NCBI GenBank assembly: GCA_026706755.1 | Contig: JAPOYG010000145.1 | Location: forward strand, 1 to 35,547 | Length of the DNA: 35,547 nucleotides | Source of the DNA: Acidobacteriota bacterium | Lineage (GTDB): Bacteria > Acidobacteriota > Vicinamibacteria > Vicinamibacterales > UBA8438 | Direction: 5' to 3' | Shown here: positions 1 through 12,265 of the stretch, piece by piece | How the letters are laid out: each line of letters begins with the position of its first letter | Numbering within the stretch: the stretch's first letter is position 1 | Position numbers and translations under genes: made by a program | The notes under the pieces: generated by a model | What the model saw: the letters and a program-made list of their open reading frames with translations, nothing else | Databases searched by the model: none | Told to the model about the DNA's origin: nothing

Positions 1-35
1 TCTTCAGGCGATTCGGCTGTCACGTCGTCTGTCAT
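1..35 (-). CDS. grpE: Partial 5' end of a gene overlapping the hrcA 3' end; probable GrpE (MTDDVTAESPE...)
   Basis: Minus-strand ATG at 35-33 gives an acidic N-terminus running off the window; hrcA-grpE order is common. Only about 11 codons visible. Confidence 0.4.
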   Translation of the reverse strand, partial: MTDDVTAESPE

Positions 36-1119
36 GGTCGGACGATGCCGCCTGCGCGACGAGAACGCGGCTCACGGCTCGCGAAACCCGATCCACGGCG
101 GCGATGGCGCGCGAGTAGCGCATGCGGCGAGGGCCGATGATGCCGATGCTGCCGGTGCACCCGCCATCGAAGTACGTGGAGGTCACCAGGCTGAAGTGCC
201 GCATCTCCGGGGAGATGTGCTCGGTACCGATCACGACCGTGAGGCCGGGACCCTCGATGTACTCGTGCAGGAGCCGAACCAGCAGGTCCTTGCGCTCGAT
301 CAATGCGAGCAGAGCGCGCAGCGTGGCGAGGGGCACGCGATCCTCGCCGTCGGACACCCCTTCGACGAGGAAGCCCGTGCCCTCCACGAAGAGCCGGTCC
401 TGGGGCGCCATGTCCTCGAGGGTGGAGCTGGCGAGCCGCAGCACGGAGGAACGAAGCTGGTCGTAGAGCATCCGTTCCTGGCGGAGCTGCTCCACGACGG
501 CGGCGCGGACCTCCCAGAGGGGCAGTCCGGTGAACTCCTGATTCAGGTAGAGAGCGCCCTGCTCCAGCGCACCGCGGCCGATCGGCTCGCCGAGGTCGAT
601 CGCCTTGTGCGCGACCTGGCCGTCCTGCGTGGACACGACGACCAGAATGCGCGTGCCGTCGAGGGGGACGAACTCGATGTGGCGAAAGGTGCCCGACGCA
701 ACCTGCGGCATCAGCGCGAACGCCAGGTGCCGCGACGCCAGGGAGAGCTCGTGCGAGACGTTGGACAGGACGTCGCCGAGCGTCCCCGCCTGGCGCAGGC
801 GCGCCTCCACCTCCCGCGTCGGCTGCGTGCCGCGCCGCCGCTCCAGCAGCAGATCGACGAAGCAACGGTAGCCGTGGTCCGTGGGGACCCGGCCGGCGGA
901 CTTGTGGGGCTGATGGACGTAGCCGAGATCCTCGAGCTCGGCCATGATGTTGCGGACCGAGGCCGACGAGAGACCGACGTCGCCGTGCTCCGCCAGCCAC
1001 AGCGAGGAAACCGGCTCGCCGGTGTCGATGTAGTGCTTGACGAGCGTGGCCAGGATGGCGCGGGAACGGGCCGACAGGCCGTCACCGGCGGCACCCTGCT
1101 TGTCGGAATGTCGACTCAT
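4..1119 (-). CDS. hrcA: Heat-inducible transcription repressor HrcA
   Basis: N-terminal winged helix 'SARSRAILATLVKHYIDTGEPVSSLWLAEHGDVGLSSASVRNIMAELEDLGYVHQPHKSAGRVPTDHGYRCFVD' is diagnostic of HrcA. Confidence 0.95.
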   Translation of the reverse strand: MSRHSDKQGAAGDGLSARSRAILATLVKHYIDTGEPVSSLWLAEHGDVGLSSASVRNIMAELEDLGYVHQPHKSAGRVPTDHGYRCFVDLLLERRRGTQPTREVEARLRQAGTLGDVLSNVSHELSLASRHLAFALMPQVASGTFRHIEFVPLDGTRILVVVSTQDGQVAHKAIDLGEPIGRGALEQGALYLNQEFTGLPLWEVRAAVVEQLRQERMLYDQLRSSVLRLASSTLEDMAPQDRLFVEGTGFLVEGVSDGEDRVPLATLRALLALIERKDLLVRLLHEYIEGPGLTVVIGTEHISPEMRHFSLVTSTYFDGGCTGSIGIIGPRRMRYSRAIAAVDRVSRAVSRVLVAQAASSDHDRRRDSRIA

Positions 1120-1217
1120 GGTGACCAGGCCGCCGTTCGTCGCCTGCGGCTCCGCTCGGCGCCCAATCCAATCCTTCAGGAGCGCGCGCCGTTCTGCGGC
1201 CCGGACCCCTGACCCGC

Positions 1218-1223
1218 ATTATA
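1218..1223 (-). promoter_or_regulatory. Candidate -10 element (TATAAT) upstream of hrcA
   Basis: Perfect TATAAT on the minus strand about 100 bp upstream of the hrcA ATG; no clear -35 seen. Confidence 0.35.
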
Positions 1224-1268
1224 TCAGCCGTCCTCGGCCACCCTCCCGACGCGATCCGCCGTCCCGCG

Positions 1269-2144
1269 TCAGGGTTCGGCGGGTGCCGCGGCGGCGGGCG
1301 CCGCGCTCGCCTGCGGCCGCCAGCGCAGCGAGCGGACTCGCGTGTCGCGGGTCGCTTCGTCGTGGTCGAGCTTGCCGTACTTGACCGCGATCAGCTCGGC
1401 CAGGATGCTGACGGCGATCTCCTGCGGCGATACGGCGCCGATGTCCAGGCCGACGGGAGCGTGCAGGCCGTCCAGGTCGTGGAACGCGACGCCCTCCTCG
1501 TGGAGCGCCTCGTGGAGACGCGCCACCTTGGCGCGGCTGCCGATGAGGCCCAGGTACCGCAGCTCGCGGGTGGCCAGGGCGCGGAGCGCGTCGAGATCGT
1601 GGCGATGCCCCCGGGTGAGGATGACCACGTAGGCGTTCGGCGGGATCGTGGCGCGGGTCAGCCACTCCGGAACGTCGTCGACGGCCACCTCGACCGCCTC
1701 CGGGAAGCGTTCCGCGTTGGCGAACTTCTCGCGGTCGTCGAGCACGTGGATCCGGAACCCGACCGTCGCGGCCAGCCGGCCGAGGTGATAGGCGACGTGC
1801 CCGCCCCCGACGAGATAGAGGTGCGGCGCGGCCTCGAGCGGTTCGATGTACACCTCCATCTGACCCCCGCAGATGAGCCCGGACTCCTCGGCCAGGTCGT
1901 CGGCGAGCTCGTACTTCGCCACGAGCGGCTGCCGCGTCTCGAGGGCGCGGCGCGCCTTCCAGAAGGCATCGTTCTCGTAGCAGCCCCCTCCGATCGTGCC
2001 GACCGATCGACCGTCGGGGAAGACCAGCATCTTCGCCCCGACACGTTGCGGCGTGGAGCCCTGGGTGCGGATCACGGTCACCAGCGCGGCCGATTCCCCG
2101 CGCCGCAGCATGTCGCCGACGGCCTGGAACACCTCTTCGTTCAT
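1269..2144 (-). CDS. XdhC/CoxI family protein (XdhC N-terminal plus Rossmann C-terminal domain)
   Basis: 'ESAALVTVIRTQGSTPQRVGAKMLVFPDGRSVGTIGGGCYE' and 'LYLVGGGHVAYHLGRLAATVGFRIHVLDDR'. ATG overlaps the stop of the upstream PPIase gene (ATGA). Confidence 0.9.
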   Translation of the reverse strand: MNEEVFQAVGDMLRRGESAALVTVIRTQGSTPQRVGAKMLVFPDGRSVGTIGGGCYENDAFWKARRALETRQPLVAKYELADDLAEESGLICGGQMEVYIEPLEAAPHLYLVGGGHVAYHLGRLAATVGFRIHVLDDREKFANAERFPEAVEVAVDDVPEWLTRATIPPNAYVVILTRGHRHDLDALRALATRELRYLGLIGSRAKVARLHEALHEEGVAFHDLDGLHAPVGLDIGAVSPQEIAVSILAELIAVKYGKLDHDEATRDTRVRSLRWRPQASAAPAAAAPAEP

Positions 2145-3151
2145 AGGTAGGTCTCGATCTCGCCGGCGGCCCGCAGCCGGGCGACGAGCTCCGCCGCGAG
2201 CGCCTGACGCGCCTGCGCGACGAGCATGCGCCGAATTCCGTCGCCGGCCTCCTCGAAGGGAACGACGCGCGCGTCTCGCCGGCCGTCGGCGCGGATTACG
2301 TGAAAGCCGAACTGCGACTCGGTCACCGGCCCGACCTCGCCGGGTTGCAGGGCGAAGAGGGCCTCCTCGAACGGCGGGACGGTCTGTCCCCGAACCACGA
2401 AGCCGAGCTCGCCGCCCGCCGCCGCCGTCGCTCGGTCGTCGGAGTGCTCCCGCGCGAGGGCGCCGAAGTCGGCCCCCGCCGCCAGCGCCTCGCTCCGAAT
2501 CGCCTCCGCTCGCGCCCGGGCGGCGTCCCGCTCGGCCGGCGCTCCGTCGGACGCCGCCTCGATGAGGATGTGGCTGGCCCGCACCGCCTCCGTCTCCGCG
2601 AACTGGTCCGGGTGCTGGTCGTAGAAGGCCCGCACCGCTTCGTCGCCCACGGCGATCCGGGGTGCCACGTCGGCCTCGATGAGCTTCGCGATCAACATGT
2701 CCCGGCGCCGCTCCGCCCGCAGCTCGTCGAGCGACGTGCCCCACTGGGAGAGCTGGGCCTCGAAGGCCTCCTCGGAGGGGAAGTCCTCGCGGATTCGGTC
2801 GATCTCGGCATCGACCTCGCCGTCGTCGACGACGAGTTGCCGGGCCCGGGCCTCCTGGAGGAGAAGGTGAAACACGATCAGGCGGTCGAGCACGCGGTCG
2901 TAGATCGCCGCGCGGAGCGACGCGGGGACCACCTGTCCCGCCCGCACCTCCGCGGAACGGACGGCGCGCTCGAACTCGTGCCGCGGTATGGAGATGCCGT
3001 TGACGTGCGCCACGACCTCGGGAAGGTCGGCCTGCGATTCGGGCGTCTCGGCGGTTGCCGTCGCGCCTCCACCGGAAGCTGCGTCGCATCCCGCCAGGGC
3101 CGTCCCCGCCAGGAGCCCGGCGGCAATCACCACGGGGAACCGAAGCTGCAC
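2141..3151 (-). CDS. Parvulin-type peptidyl-prolyl cis-trans isomerase (SurA/PpiC-like), predicted lipoprotein
   Basis: Lipobox-like 'LLAGTALAGC'; 'ASHILIEA...FGALAREHSDDRATAAAGGELGFVVRGQTVPPFEEALFALQPGEVGPVTESQFGFHVIRADGRR'. Confidence 0.9.
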   Translation of the reverse strand: MQLRFPVVIAAGLLAGTALAGCDAASGGGATATAETPESQADLPEVVAHVNGISIPRHEFERAVRSAEVRAGQVVPASLRAAIYDRVLDRLIVFHLLLQEARARQLVVDDGEVDAEIDRIREDFPSEEAFEAQLSQWGTSLDELRAERRRDMLIAKLIEADVAPRIAVGDEAVRAFYDQHPDQFAETEAVRASHILIEAASDGAPAERDAARARAEAIRSEALAAGADFGALAREHSDDRATAAAGGELGFVVRGQTVPPFEEALFALQPGEVGPVTESQFGFHVIRADGRRDARVVPFEEAGDGIRRMLVAQARQALAAELVARLRAAGEIETYL

Positions 3152-3242
3152 CTGCGTGTCCTGTCCTGACAGTAGGCGATTTGCTGAGAGTATACCGTCG
3201 TCTGCGGCGCTGGCCCGCCGTCGTCGCCTGCGGCAAAGACTC

Positions 3243-4931
3243 CTAGATGGTCAGCAGCCAGTGCCGGCCGGGGTCGAGCGGGAGGTCGGCCAGCAGCCGA
3301 TCGACGAAGGCGGGGCCGTAGCGGTTGAGGAAGTAGATGGTGCCGACGCTTCTCTCCTGGGGCTCGCCGTTCGGGAACGCCTGCGCGCGGGCTCGCCGAA
3401 ACTGCCGGCGCAGCGTCTCATCCCGCCGCTTCGCCGCCTGCACGACCTTCCCGCGGAGCGTGGCCAGATCGCGCTGCATCCGCTTGCGCGTCGACGCCAC
3501 CACCCCGGACAGGGTGGGATCGAGCAACGGTGCGGCCGCCGAGACCGCGGCGAGGCGCTCGTCCACCGCCGCGTCCGCCCCCGCCAGCGCCGTCTCCAGC
3601 TCGGCCGGGATCAGCGCGGCGAGCAGGCGGTTGAGCACGGCGTCGTCGCGCGGCCGGAGATTGGCGAAGTCGAGCCCGTAGCGCTCCAGGAACCTCACGG
3701 TCGCCCGGTCTACGATGGTTGCGCTCGTCCGCGGGAAGATGATCGGCATCGGTATGCCGAACCGGTCGTAGACGCCCCGAAGCTGGCCCAGATAGGCGAG
3801 CTCGTTCGGACCGGAGACGTACGCGGCGGTCGGGAACAGCGCGTCCTGCACCAGTGGTCGGAGCAGGACGTTCGGGCTGAAGCGCGCCGGGTGGGCGTCG
3901 ACCTCGCGCAGCAGTTCGTCGGCGCCGACCACGCGCCCGCCCACCGCGAATCCCTCCGGCGCCACCCGGATGGCCTGCCGCGTCTCGCCCAGACGGAAGA
4001 GCGCCACGCCTTCGGGCTGCGGCTCGACCTGCGCGTGGTAGCCGGCGGCCACGAGCGCCGCGCCCGCCGCGGCAGCCTGGCGCGCGGTCTCGCCCGAAGC
4101 CCGCAGCTCGTCCGTGAAGAGCGACCGGACGAGGGGTTTCGCGGCGGGGTCGGAAGCGTCGAACACGACGAGCCCTGCGGGGCCGGCCAGCCGGTCGAGC
4201 CAGCGGGCGAACGCTTCCACCAGTCGCGTGCCCTCGGCGTACGCGGCGTCGAGACCGCCGAGCACCTCGTCCGTGAACTCGGTCGGCGGCAACAGCTCGC
4301 GGAGGGCGGCCGTGGCGTCGCGCACGTTGGCCGCCAGGCGGACGGCGGCCGCCGCCGTGCCGCGCGGAGAATCGAGGTCGAGACTGATTGCGTGCGGGTC
4401 GAGATTGTCGTCGAGGAGCGGGCAGGCACGAATCTCGTCGAGGTCGTGGTCCTCCGCGTCCACCCAGAATATGGGGACGACGGTCGCATCGTGCTCGCGT
4501 GCGAGGCGCTCGGCAAGCCGAATGCCGGTCAGTGCCTTGAGCAGCGTGTACAGCGGGCCGCCGAAGAGGCCCGCCTGCTGTCCGGTCACCACGGCCACGG
4601 CCCCCGGCTCCGCAAGGCGCCGGGCCGCCGCCTGCGCCGCGGCGGGTGCCGCCCGCGCAGCCAGTTGCGCGGCCAGCACGTCCGCGATGGCGGGCCGCGG
4701 GGGACGGCGACGGCAGCGCTCGACCGCCTCCGCCCACGCCTCCGGCGCGGCCGGCGAGCCCGCGTAGAAGGGAGCCAGCCGGTCGAACGCGTGACTGTAG
4801 TCGCGCACGAGTCGACGCGTCCACGGCAGGCGGCGAAGGTCGATGGACACACCCGACGAGGAGGGGCTCGAGGACGGCACGTCGGCGGGCACGCTCAACG
4901 TACTCTCGCAAACGCGGGATTGCACTGTCAA
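3243..4931 (-). CDS. bshC: Bacillithiol biosynthesis cysteine-adding enzyme BshC
   Basis: 'VAVVTGQQAGLFGGPLYTLLKALTGIRLAERL', 'VVPIFWVDAEDHDLDEI', 'SPNVLLRPLVQDALFPTAAYVSGPNELAYLGQLRGVYDRFGIPMPIIFPRTSATIVD' match the BshC family. Confidence 0.93.
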   Translation of the reverse strand: MTVQSRVCESTLSVPADVPSSSPSSSGVSIDLRRLPWTRRLVRDYSHAFDRLAPFYAGSPAAPEAWAEAVERCRRRPPRPAIADVLAAQLAARAAPAAAQAAARRLAEPGAVAVVTGQQAGLFGGPLYTLLKALTGIRLAERLAREHDATVVPIFWVDAEDHDLDEIRACPLLDDNLDPHAISLDLDSPRGTAAAAVRLAANVRDATAALRELLPPTEFTDEVLGGLDAAYAEGTRLVEAFARWLDRLAGPAGLVVFDASDPAAKPLVRSLFTDELRASGETARQAAAAGAALVAAGYHAQVEPQPEGVALFRLGETRQAIRVAPEGFAVGGRVVGADELLREVDAHPARFSPNVLLRPLVQDALFPTAAYVSGPNELAYLGQLRGVYDRFGIPMPIIFPRTSATIVDRATVRFLERYGLDFANLRPRDDAVLNRLLAALIPAELETALAGADAAVDERLAAVSAAAPLLDPTLSGVVASTRKRMQRDLATLRGKVVQAAKRRDETLRRQFRRARAQAFPNGEPQERSVGTIYFLNRYGPAFVDRLLADLPLDPGRHWLLTI

Positions 4932-4967
4932 GGCCCCGCCGGCCCCTCACCCGGTCCGGCCAACCCA

Positions 4968-4996
4968 TTGAAACGACGCCGCTTCCATGGTACGAT
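4968..4996 (+). promoter_or_regulatory. Candidate sigma70-type promoter of the pseudokinase-carAB operon (TTGAAA-N17-TACGAT)
   Basis: TTGAAA at 4968-4973 and TACGAT at 4991-4996 with exactly 17 nt between, in the bshC/pseudokinase divergent interval. Confidence 0.5.
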
Positions 4997-5024
4997 CGCG
5001 CCACTGGCCCGGGGGACTGCACCA

Positions 5025-7100
5025 CTGACATTCGAGGACGCCGCGTCGCCTTCCGCTCCCGGTGCGTTCGGCCCGTTCCGAGTGCTGCATCAGCTCGGGG
5101 CGGGTGTCCTCGGCCCCGTGTACCGCGCCTCGGATCCGGCGAACGGCGAGGCCGTTGCGGTCAAGGCCTTCCACCTCGATCTCACGCCGGAGCTCGCCGA
5201 CGAGCTCGCCGACGCCCTGCAGCGGCTGGTCGGGGCCGGGTTGGCGCATCCGGGCATCGTCACGCCGCTCGCGGTCGGGTGCGAGGGGAGCGTTCCCTAT
5301 CTCGCGCAGGAGTACGTCGCCGCCGAGTCGCTGGACGTCGCGATGCGCCACTACGCGCCGGCTGCCGCCGAACGCGCCATGCCGCTGCTCCATCAGCTCG
5401 CGGGCGCCGTCGACGCGGCGCACGACGCTGGCGTCCTGCACGGGAGCCTTCATCTGCGCGATGTGTTCGTGTCACCGGAAGAGGCCCGTGCGACGGGCTT
5501 CGGGGTGGCGCGCGCCCTCGCGGATGTCGGGCTCCGCGCGCCGGTGCGGCGTCCGTACGCCGCCCCGGAAGTGGTGGACGGGACCGACTGGGGTGCCGAG
5601 GCGGATCGCTACGCCGTGGCCGCGATCGCCTACGAGCTGTTGACCGGGCGTCGCGCCACCGGCAGCGGGGACGAGATCATCGAGCGGCTGGGTTCCATCT
5701 ACGTGGGGGACGAGGGGGCGTTGCCCGCCCTGCGGGACGCGTTCTCCTGGGGGCTCTCCGAGGAACCCGCCGACCGGCCGAGCCGCGCCGTCGAGCTCGT
5801 GGCCTCGCTCGCCGCGGCGCTGGGCGTCGAGGTGATGGAGCCGGAACCGATCGACGCTGCGGCGCAAACGGTCCGTCCCGCCTCGTCTCCGACGCTGTCG
5901 GACCGGGCCGGCGACGGCGTGCTCCCGGGTCCCGACGAGGAGCTCGACGGCGAGCGCGAGCCCTCCGCGGCCGATGACGCCGAGCCGGGACTCCCGCCGA
6001 GCCTCCGCGAGCGCCTGCCCGGGCCGCGGTCGGATGGCGCGCACGACGCCGACGGGCACGAGGCCGCACGGGTTGCCGCCGGCCCGGAGAGCGACGCGGA
6101 TCTGCTCGAGGACCTGGAGCCGATCGAGGACGAGGAGCCTCTCTCCATGGGAGAGCGGGTGCGCGGCATCCTGCAGGGAACCGCTGCGGTCCTCCTCGGC
6201 GTCCTCGGCGCGGGCGTGCTCTACTTCCTCTTCGCGCCGGAGGCAGGGGTGGGTGGCGGCGACGCGGCCGCCCCCGGCGCGGAGGCTGGCTTGGGCGAAC
6301 GGTCGGAGCCCCGCGAGATCCCCGAGGATCCGCCGCTGCGGATGGGGGACCTCGACGCGCTGCCGCCCGAGGCGCCCGCTCGCGAGCCGGGTGGCGAGAG
6401 CCTGCCGCCCGGGGGGGCGTTCCGGCCGGCCGAGCCTGAGCCGCCGGTGGATTCCCGGGCGCCAGGGGATGCCTTCGCGTCGGTGGTGGGCGACGCGTTC
6501 CCGCTGGCGGACCCGGTTCCGACCCTGCCGGCCGCCCCTGCCGCGGAGCAGGCGTCGGCGACAGCCGCCCCGCAGGTCGGGTGGCTGCTCGTCCGCACGT
6601 CTCCGCCGGGGGCAACCGTCACCGTGGAGGGGGTCGATCGGGGGCGAACGCCGCTCTCTCTCCAGGACGTGCCCTACGGCACCCACCGGGTCGGGATCGA
6701 GGCCCCCGGCTACGGCTTGCAGACTCGCGAGGTCACGCTTTCCACGGCGGCGAAGGTGGCGGCGCTCAGCGTCGAGCTGGTGCGGAGCGGCGTACCGCCC
6801 GCGGCCGAGACCCTGCCGCCGGCCCCCGCCGAGCCCGCCACCCCTCCCGCTCCCGTCATCGCCGGAGCCGGCGCCGGAACGACCGGGTCGGTCTTCGTCG
6901 AGTCCCGGCCGGCCGGCGCCCGCGTCCTCATCGACGGCGAGCGCGCCGGACTCACGCCGATCGTCGTCGCCGATCTCCCGGCGGGCCGCCTCGAGGTACG
7001 CATCGAGCAGGACGGGTACGCGCCGTGGGTCACCGTGGTCGACGTGCCGGCGCTCGACCGCGTCCGCGTCGCGGCGTCACTCGATCGGGCACGCCCATGA
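5025..7100 (+). CDS. Protein kinase-like (probable pseudokinase) - transmembrane - tandem PEGA domain protein
   Basis: G-loop '[10 protein letters not shown]', 'AVKAF', 'YAAPEVV', '[16 protein letters not shown]'; TM '[19 protein letters not shown]'; two PEGA repeats '[45 protein letters not shown]' and '[45 protein letters not shown]'. Start codon uncertain: no in-frame ATG near the domain start (CTG 5025, GTG 5082 or TTG 4920 possible). Confidence 0.8.
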   Translation: MTFEDAASPSAPGAFGPFRVLHQLGAGVLGPVYRASDPANGEAVAVKAFHLDLTPELADELADALQRLVGAGLAHPGIVTPLAVGCEGSVPYLAQEYVAAESLDVAMRHYAPAAAERAMPLLHQLAGAVDAAHDAGVLHGSLHLRDVFVSPEEARATGFGVARALADVGLRAPVRRPYAAPEVVDGTDWGAEADRYAVAAIAYELLTGRRATGSGDEIIERLGSIYVGDEGALPALRDAFSWGLSEEPADRPSRAVELVASLAAALGVEVMEPEPIDAAAQTVRPASSPTLSDRAGDGVLPGPDEELDGEREPSAADDAEPGLPPSLRERLPGPRSDGAHDADGHEAARVAAGPESDADLLEDLEPIEDEEPLSMGERVRGILQGTAAVLLGVLGAGVLYFLFAPEAGVGGGDAAAPGAEAGLGERSEPREIPEDPPLRMGDLDALPPEAPAREPGGESLPPGGAFRPAEPEPPVDSRAPGDAFASVVGDAFPLADPVPTLPAAPAAEQASATAAPQVGWLLVRTSPPGATVTVEGVDRGRTPLSLQDVPYGTHRVGIEAPGYGLQTREVTLSTAAKVAALSVELVRSGVPPAAETLPPAPAEPATPPAPVIAGAGAGTTGSVFVESRPAGARVLIDGERAGLTPIVVADLPAGRLEVRIEQDGYAPWVTVVDVPALDRVRVAASLDRARP

Positions 7101-8227
7101 ACGCGGTCCTCGCGCTGGAGAGCGGCGCGTCGTTCGTGGGCCGGGCCGTCGGTGCGGCGGGCCGGGCGACGGGCGAGGTGGTCTTCAACACGAGCATGAC
7201 CGGGTACCAGGAGGTCCTGACCGACCCGTCCTATGCCGGGCAGATCGTGACGATGACCTGTCCGCAGATCGGCAACTACGGGGTCGCTCCCGACGACGTG
7301 GAGTCCGGACGGCCTCACGTGGCCGGGTTCGTCATTCGCGAGGCCTCGCCCATCGCCAGCAACTGGCGCGCCACGGGGACGCTCGACGACTACCTGGCCG
7401 CGCATGGCGTGGTGGCGATTGCGGGCATCGATACGCGAGCCCTGACCCGTACGCTGCGGTCGTCGGGCGTCATGCGGGGCGTGATCGGCACGGGCGCCGT
7501 CAACCCGGACGACCTCGTCGACCAGGCGCGGGCCGCGCCGGCGATGGAAGGCAGCGATCTCGTCCGCGGGGTCACCTGCACGGAGCCGTTCGACTGGCGG
7601 GCGTCGGGGCCGCCGCCCGGCTTCGCCCTCGACCCTCCCCGCCGCGCGGCGCGGCGGTTGCGGGTCGCCGCCTACGACCTCGGGATGAAACGCAACATCC
7701 TGCGTCGGCTCGACAGCCACGGCTGCGACGTGCGGGTCTTCCCGGCCGCCGCTCCCGCCGCGGAGCTCCTCGCGATGCAGCCCGACGGCGTCTTCCTCAG
7801 CAACGGTCCCGGCGACCCGTCGCCGCTCGACTACGCCGTCGCCAACGCCCGCGATCTCATGGGCTCGGGCGTACCGCTGTTCGGCATCTGTCTCGGGCAC
7901 CAGGTTCTGGGCCTCGCCATGGGCGCCACCACCTACAAGCTCAAGTTCGGCCACCGGGGAGCCAACCACCCGGTCAAGAACCTGCGGACCGGGCAGGTGG
8001 AGATCACGTCGCAGAACCACGGCTTCGCGGTCGACCAGGATTCCGTGCCGGACGACGTCGAAATCACCCACCGGAACCTGTACGACGGCACGGTCGAGGG
8101 GCTGCGGCACAAGCGCCTGCCCGTCTCCTGCGTGCAGTATCATCCCGAGGCCTCGCCCGGGCCCCACGACGCCGACTACTTGTTCTCCGCGTTCGTCGAC
8201 GCGATGGAGCGGCCGCCGTCACGGTGA
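7097..8227 (+). CDS. carA: Carbamoyl-phosphate synthase small subunit
   Basis: '[37 protein letters not shown]', '[38 protein letters not shown]'. ATG overlaps the upstream stop (ATGA). Confidence 0.97.
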   Translation: MNAVLALESGASFVGRAVGAAGRATGEVVFNTSMTGYQEVLTDPSYAGQIVTMTCPQIGNYGVAPDDVESGRPHVAGFVIREASPIASNWRATGTLDDYLAAHGVVAIAGIDTRALTRTLRSSGVMRGVIGTGAVNPDDLVDQARAAPAMEGSDLVRGVTCTEPFDWRASGPPPGFALDPPRRAARRLRVAAYDLGMKRNILRRLDSHGCDVRVFPAAAPAAELLAMQPDGVFLSNGPGDPSPLDYAVANARDLMGSGVPLFGICLGHQVLGLAMGATTYKLKFGHRGANHPVKNLRTGQVEITSQNHGFAVDQDSVPDDVEITHRNLYDGTVEGLRHKRLPVSCVQYHPEASPGPHDADYLFSAFVDAMERPPSR

Positions 8228-8246
8228 GCCCTCACCCTGCACCGTC

Positions 8247-11495
<3,249 letters not shown>

Positions 11496-11542
11496 GCCTC
11501 CCGCGATCCGAACCGGGCGCACCCCTTGCATGCCCGCCCCGC

Positions 11543-12265
11543 ATGCTGCACGGGGCGATTGCGCCGGCTGCCGCGATGCTCTCCGGTGCGGCGGCCGGCT
11601 GGGCGCTCGGACGGGCGGTCCCGCTGGCCGTGGCCGTCGCCATCCTTGCCTGGGCCGTCGCCGCCCTTCTCCTCCGGCGTCACGCGGAGCGGTGGTTCGT
11701 GGTCGCGTCCCTCCTGGGATTCACCGCCTGCGGCACGGCCCTCGGCGGGATTGCCCGCGCGGAGTTGCGCACGCCGTTGGTGGCGTGGTACGCGGCACAG
11801 CGGGCGGGGGAACCGCGCACCGGGGGACCCCGACGGGTGGTGGTCGTCGAGGGGCGCCTCCGCCGGGACGCGCTGGCGACGGACTACGGCGCGAGCCTCG
11901 TCGTCGACGTCGACCGGCTGACCGACCGGGGCCGCGAGGTTGCGGTGCGCGGGGGCGTGCGAGCCTCCGTCGGCGGTCGATTCGTCGAGGCGCGCATGCC
12001 TGCGTGGCGCGTCGGCCGGCGCGTACGCGTGCCGGTCGCCCTGCGCTGGCCGCCTCGCTACGCCAACTTCGGCACGCCCGACCAGGCCCACCGCCTCCGG
12101 ACGCGCGGCATTGGTCTGCTCGGCTCGGTGAAGAGCGCTCTGCTCGTCGAGGTGCTGGAGCCGGCGGCCCGGCGCGCGGAATGGGCGGCCGCGGTGCGCG
12201 CCAGGGTGCGCGGCTGGATCGCCCGCTCGGTGGGTGCCACAGCACCCGCTCCGCGGGCATCGTGA
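11543..12265 (+). CDS. comEC: ComEC/Rec2-like N-terminal portion (TM segments plus DUF4131-like domain), ends at TGA 12263-12265
   Basis: 'MLHGAIAPAAAMLSGAAAGWALGRAVPLAVAVAILAWAVAALLL...' hydrophobic start then a DUF4131-like region; frame terminates where the competence domain would begin in the -1 frame. Confidence 0.7.
   Translation: MLHGAIAPAAAMLSGAAAGWALGRAVPLAVAVAILAWAVAALLLRRHAERWFVVASLLGFTACGTALGGIARAELRTPLVAWYAAQRAGEPRTGGPRRVVVVEGRLRRDALATDYGASLVVDVDRLTDRGREVAVRGGVRASVGGRFVEARMPAWRVGRRVRVPVALRWPPRYANFGTPDQAHRLRTRGIGLLGSVKSALLVEVLEPAARRAEWAAAVRARVRGWIARSVGATAPAPRAS

Noticed and set aside
1120-1268. CIRCE operator upstream of hrcA
   Set aside because: No TTAGCACTC-N9-GAGTGCTAA-like inverted repeat could be found in this interval.
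2145-3236. N-terminal extension of the 655-aa ORF 1269..3236
   Set aside because: Overlaps the PPIase gene in another frame; XdhC homology starts at the ATG at 2144.
2988-4930. 5' half of the 1370-aa plus-strand ORF 2988..7100
   Set aside because: Antisense to the PPIase and bshC genes; only the part after about 5025 has recognisable domains.
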